This document shows, piece after piece, positions 61,301 through 64,000 of a stretch of 64,000 nt of DNA; position 1 is the stretch's first letter, and every line of letters starts with the position of its first letter. The position numbers were made by a program, and so were the translations under genes. The DNA is from Dryocosmus kuriphilus (lineage: Eukaryota; Arthropoda; Insecta; Hymenoptera; Cynipidae). Below the pieces are notes generated by a model. It did no database searches. It was not told the DNA's origin and saw only the letters and a program-made list of their open reading frames with translations. The stretch is taken from contig CM076194.1 of NCBI GenBank assembly GCA_038277395.1, positions 183,273,227-183,337,226 on the forward strand, in the 5' to 3' direction.

Positions 61301-64000
61301 AAAAATGATTTTTTTTTAAAATTTTTTTCCCCAAAAAGGGGGTCAAAATGGAAAATCATTTCCTGTTTAAAATTTTTCCCCCAAAAATTTTTTTTTAAAT
61401 TTTGGGACCTTTCGATTTTCGTAAAATCAAAAAATTTTCCCTTTTTTAAAAAGAGTTTCCCAGCATTTCGATAATCAAAAATGGGGAAAAACTTCTTTTT
61501 TCCTCTTTTTTTCCCTTTTTATAAAATTTTTGATTAATAAAATTTTGGCACGCGTTTTTTCCCTTCAAATTCCAAAAAATTTCCATGTTAAGCTTTTCCA
61601 GGCGATCGTTAACAAAAAAAAAAAATTTTCCTTTTTTTCCTTTTTTTTTTTTTAAAAAATTTTTAAAGAAATTATAGCCCCCTTTTTTCCGAAAATTCTA
61701 AAATGATTTTCCTTTTTGAAAAAAGATTATTAAAATAGCGTTCTTTTTTTTCTTTAATTCAAAACGCCCTTTTTTTAAAAAATTTTTTGTCCTTGAAACA
61801 TAAACAAAAATTTTTTCGAAAATTTTTTCCTAAAAAATTAAAAATCAATTTTTTTTTGGGTTTTAAAAATTTTTTTTTTCAAAATTAAAGCCCCCTTTTT
61901 TTCCAAATTTTGGGCCTTTTTACAAATTTTTTAAAAAAATTTTGGGACGCATTTTTTCTTGAAATTCTAAAAAAATGATTCTTTTTTTAAAAAATTCCCA
62001 AAATTTTCTTTTTTAAATAAAATTTCCAAAACCCGATTTTGGGAATTTTTCCTTTTTTTTCCCTTTTTTTTTAAATTTGATTAATGAAAAGGGAGCTTCG
62101 TATTTTTTTTCAAAATTCTAAAAATTTTTTTTTTTAAAAAAAATTTTTGGGGCCAAAAGGGGAAAGATCAAAAAAAAAGGGCTTTTCCCAAATTTTGGAG
62201 CTTTTTTTTTCCCCCATGAAATAGAAATTTAAAAATTTTCCGCCATTCTATTTCTTGAAAAGTTTTAAAATTAAATTACCCTTTTTTTAATGAGTAAAAA
62301 GCATTCAAAATAAAGTGGGAAAAACCGTACCCAAATTTTGCGTTTTTTTTCCCTCAAAAATCTAAAAAATTCGGTTTCTTTTTATTTGGTTAAAATTTTA
62401 AAAAATTTTTTTTTTTATAAAAAATTCCCAAACGGTTTTTTCCGGAAACCTGATTTTCGAATTTGGACGCTTTTTCTAAAATCAAAAAAAATTTTTTTAG
62501 GGGAAAGCCCTTTTTTTCAAAATTCAAAATAAACCCTTTTTTTAAATGGGGGTTTCCATCCTTGATAACGGAAAAGGGGGAAACCCCTTTTTTCCTCAAT
62601 TTACGTTTTTTTTGAAAATTTTAAAAAATTATGGCCCAAAATTTCGATTTTTTGTCAAAAAAAATTTTTTTTTTTTTAGTTAAAATTTTTGAAAACCCGA
62701 AGCACGAAACCCCGGAAAATCAAAATTTTTTGGGGTTTTTTTTATGAAATAGTTTTAATCAATTAGGGGAGTTCGTTTTTTTTTCCGTAAGTTTTTTTTG
62801 CTTTTTTTATGAAAAAAATACCCAATATGCCGTTGATGCTCAAAATCCGAAAACCCCCTATTCTGTTTGGGAGGTTTTTTGCCCCCGTTAAGAAAAGGGG
62901 GCCCTTGTATTTTTGAAAATTCAAAATTTGATTCTTTTTATAAATGTATTCCCGTTTTGCGTTCTAAGAAACAAGATAAAAATTTGCACCCTTGGGGGTT
63001 TTTTCCCCCTTTTCCTATGATTTAAAATTATGGCCACGACTTTTTTTCCCTTAAGTTCTCAAATCCCCTTTTTTTAAAAATGAGTTTTTTATGCACATAA
63101 ACTAAAAGGGAAAAGTTTTTCCCTCAAAAAAATTTAATTTTTTATGAAATAGTTTAAAATTAGGGACGCATTCTTTTTTTGCTAAAATTTTTAAAAAATT
63201 TTTTTCTTTTTTGAAAAATTTTTTTCCCAGCCCATTTTTTAATCAAATAAAAAAAAACTCTATTTCCTCAATTTAGTTTTTCTATGAAATATGAAAATAA
63301 AAAATTTTGGGCCTTCGTTTTTCTCGAAAAATTTCAAAAAATCATTTCCCTTTTTTAAATGAAACCCCCAAAAAAATCGAAAAAAGAAGATCCAAAAACC
63401 GAAATTCCCCAAAATTTTGGACCTTTTTATAAAAATTTTTAACCAAATTATGGGAACCCTTGATTTCCGAAAAATCAAAAATCATTACTTTTATGAAATA
63501 AATTAATTAACCACGCTTCGTCTCAAGATAAAAAAAAATGCCTTTTTAATTTAATTTTTTTTTCCCAAAAAACTTTGTTTAATCGAAATTAGGGCCGATT
63601 TTTTTTGAAAATTCTAAAAATTTTTTTTTTATGAAAAAGGGGAACCACTCGATTCGGCTCCCCCAAAAATTTATTTTTTGAATTTACGGGGTTTTTTTTA
63701 AAGCAAAGTAAAAAAGAAAATTATCCCCTTTTTTTGAAAAAATTTTCACCCTTTTTTAAATAAGGATTCCCAACCCCTTTAAAATAACATCAAATAAAAA
63801 AAAAAGTTTTTTTCCTCGAATTTGGGGGTTTTTTCCCAAAATTTTTCAAAATTTGGGCCCCGCGTTTTTCTCTCCCAAAAGTTTTAAAAATATGAATTTT
63901 TTTAAAAAAAAATGAATTTTTATTGATAAGATGAAATAAAGCCCGCTTTCCCCGTTTTAGGGGGTTTTTTCCGAAACTAAATTTCAAAGGGGGGGCCCCG
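58341..64000 (+). repeat. severely degraded satellite, end of window
   Basis: Satellite identity returns at 58,354 (GGCAGTTCGAAAGCATCAAAACCGGG). It can be spotted repeatedly, for example at 58,622 (GCAGTTCATAAG), 58,960 (CTAATCGAAATTATGGCGCG), 59,470 (CATGCAACTATTTAATCAAAAT), 60,025 (TTCGAATTGGACGCG), 62,456 (TTCGAATTTGGACGC), 63,579 (TTTAATCGAAATTAGG) and 63,815 (TTCCTCGAATTTGGG). All are on the plus strand. Most other bases are homopolymer runs. Many open frames of 60-105 codons rich in F and K arise from the A and T runs and are not genes. The array evidently continues beyond the window. Confidence 0.7.

Noticed and set aside
60187..61359. Open frames of about 96-105 codons rich in F and K near the end of the window
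   Set aside because: They come from T and A homopolymers in severely degraded satellite and have no domain-like composition.
1..64000. Telomeric repeats, rRNA or tRNA genes
   Set aside because: No TTAGG/TTAGGG-type tandem runs, no rRNA core words and no tRNA-like cloverleaf segments were found on either strand by eye.

Overview
The window is essentially one thing: a long head-to-tail array of a satellite DNA with a monomer of about 174 bp (about 36% G+C). It runs in the same orientation from the first base to at least 55.8 kb and, in very degraded form, on to the end. I found no protein-coding gene, tRNA, rRNA, CRISPR array, insertion sequence or recognisable transposon. Every short open frame in the array is a reading of the satellite itself. 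A nucleosome-length, AT-rich tandem repeat covering more than 50 kb indicates eukaryotic heterochromatin, most likely a centromeric, pericentromeric or subtelomeric block. The consensus monomer has 10 CpG dinucleotides, about 1.8 times the number expected from its C and G content. That argues against long-term heavy CpG methylation, so a vertebrate or a heavily methylated plant is less likely. An insect is plausible but not proven, and I do not recognise the satellite by name.

Layout: clean arrays, with most monomers near identical apart from small indels, occupy about 1-0.84, 1.55-6.75, 8.44-15.0, 16.5-25.7, 26.8-29.35, 33.3-39.4, 40.85-42.2, 43.3-45.3, 47.3-48.1, 49.2-50.0 and 50.7-53.1 kb. 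Between them lie zones where the same monomer is shortened, scrambled or turned into A/T/C/G homopolymers: 0.84-1.55, 6.75-8.44, 15.0-16.5, 25.7-26.8, 29.35-32.8, 39.4-40.85, 42.2-43.3, 45.3-47.3, 48.1-49.2, 50.0-50.7, 53.1-53.5 and 58.3-64 kb. From 54.06 to 55.85 kb the monomers are stretched by scattered small insertions. Two stretches (53.5-54.06 and 55.85-58.34 kb) cannot be placed confidently in the satellite. The compressed and stretched zones look more like unpolished long-read sequence than biological decay, although some partial-monomer duplications at 42.5-42.9 kb look structural.

The signals most worth checking are: A/T tracts inside the monomer phased at about 10.1 bp, which predicts curvature or nucleosome phasing; a perfect 6-bp dyad (TTCGAT-AAGC-ATCGAA) beside an indel-rich 'hinge'; a one-base subfamily switch (CAGTACGCAG to CAGCACGCAG) that partitions the array; and a GATTAATC to GATTGATC variant confined to three consecutive monomers and to the noisy block near 54-55 kb. 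No multi-gene system is present.
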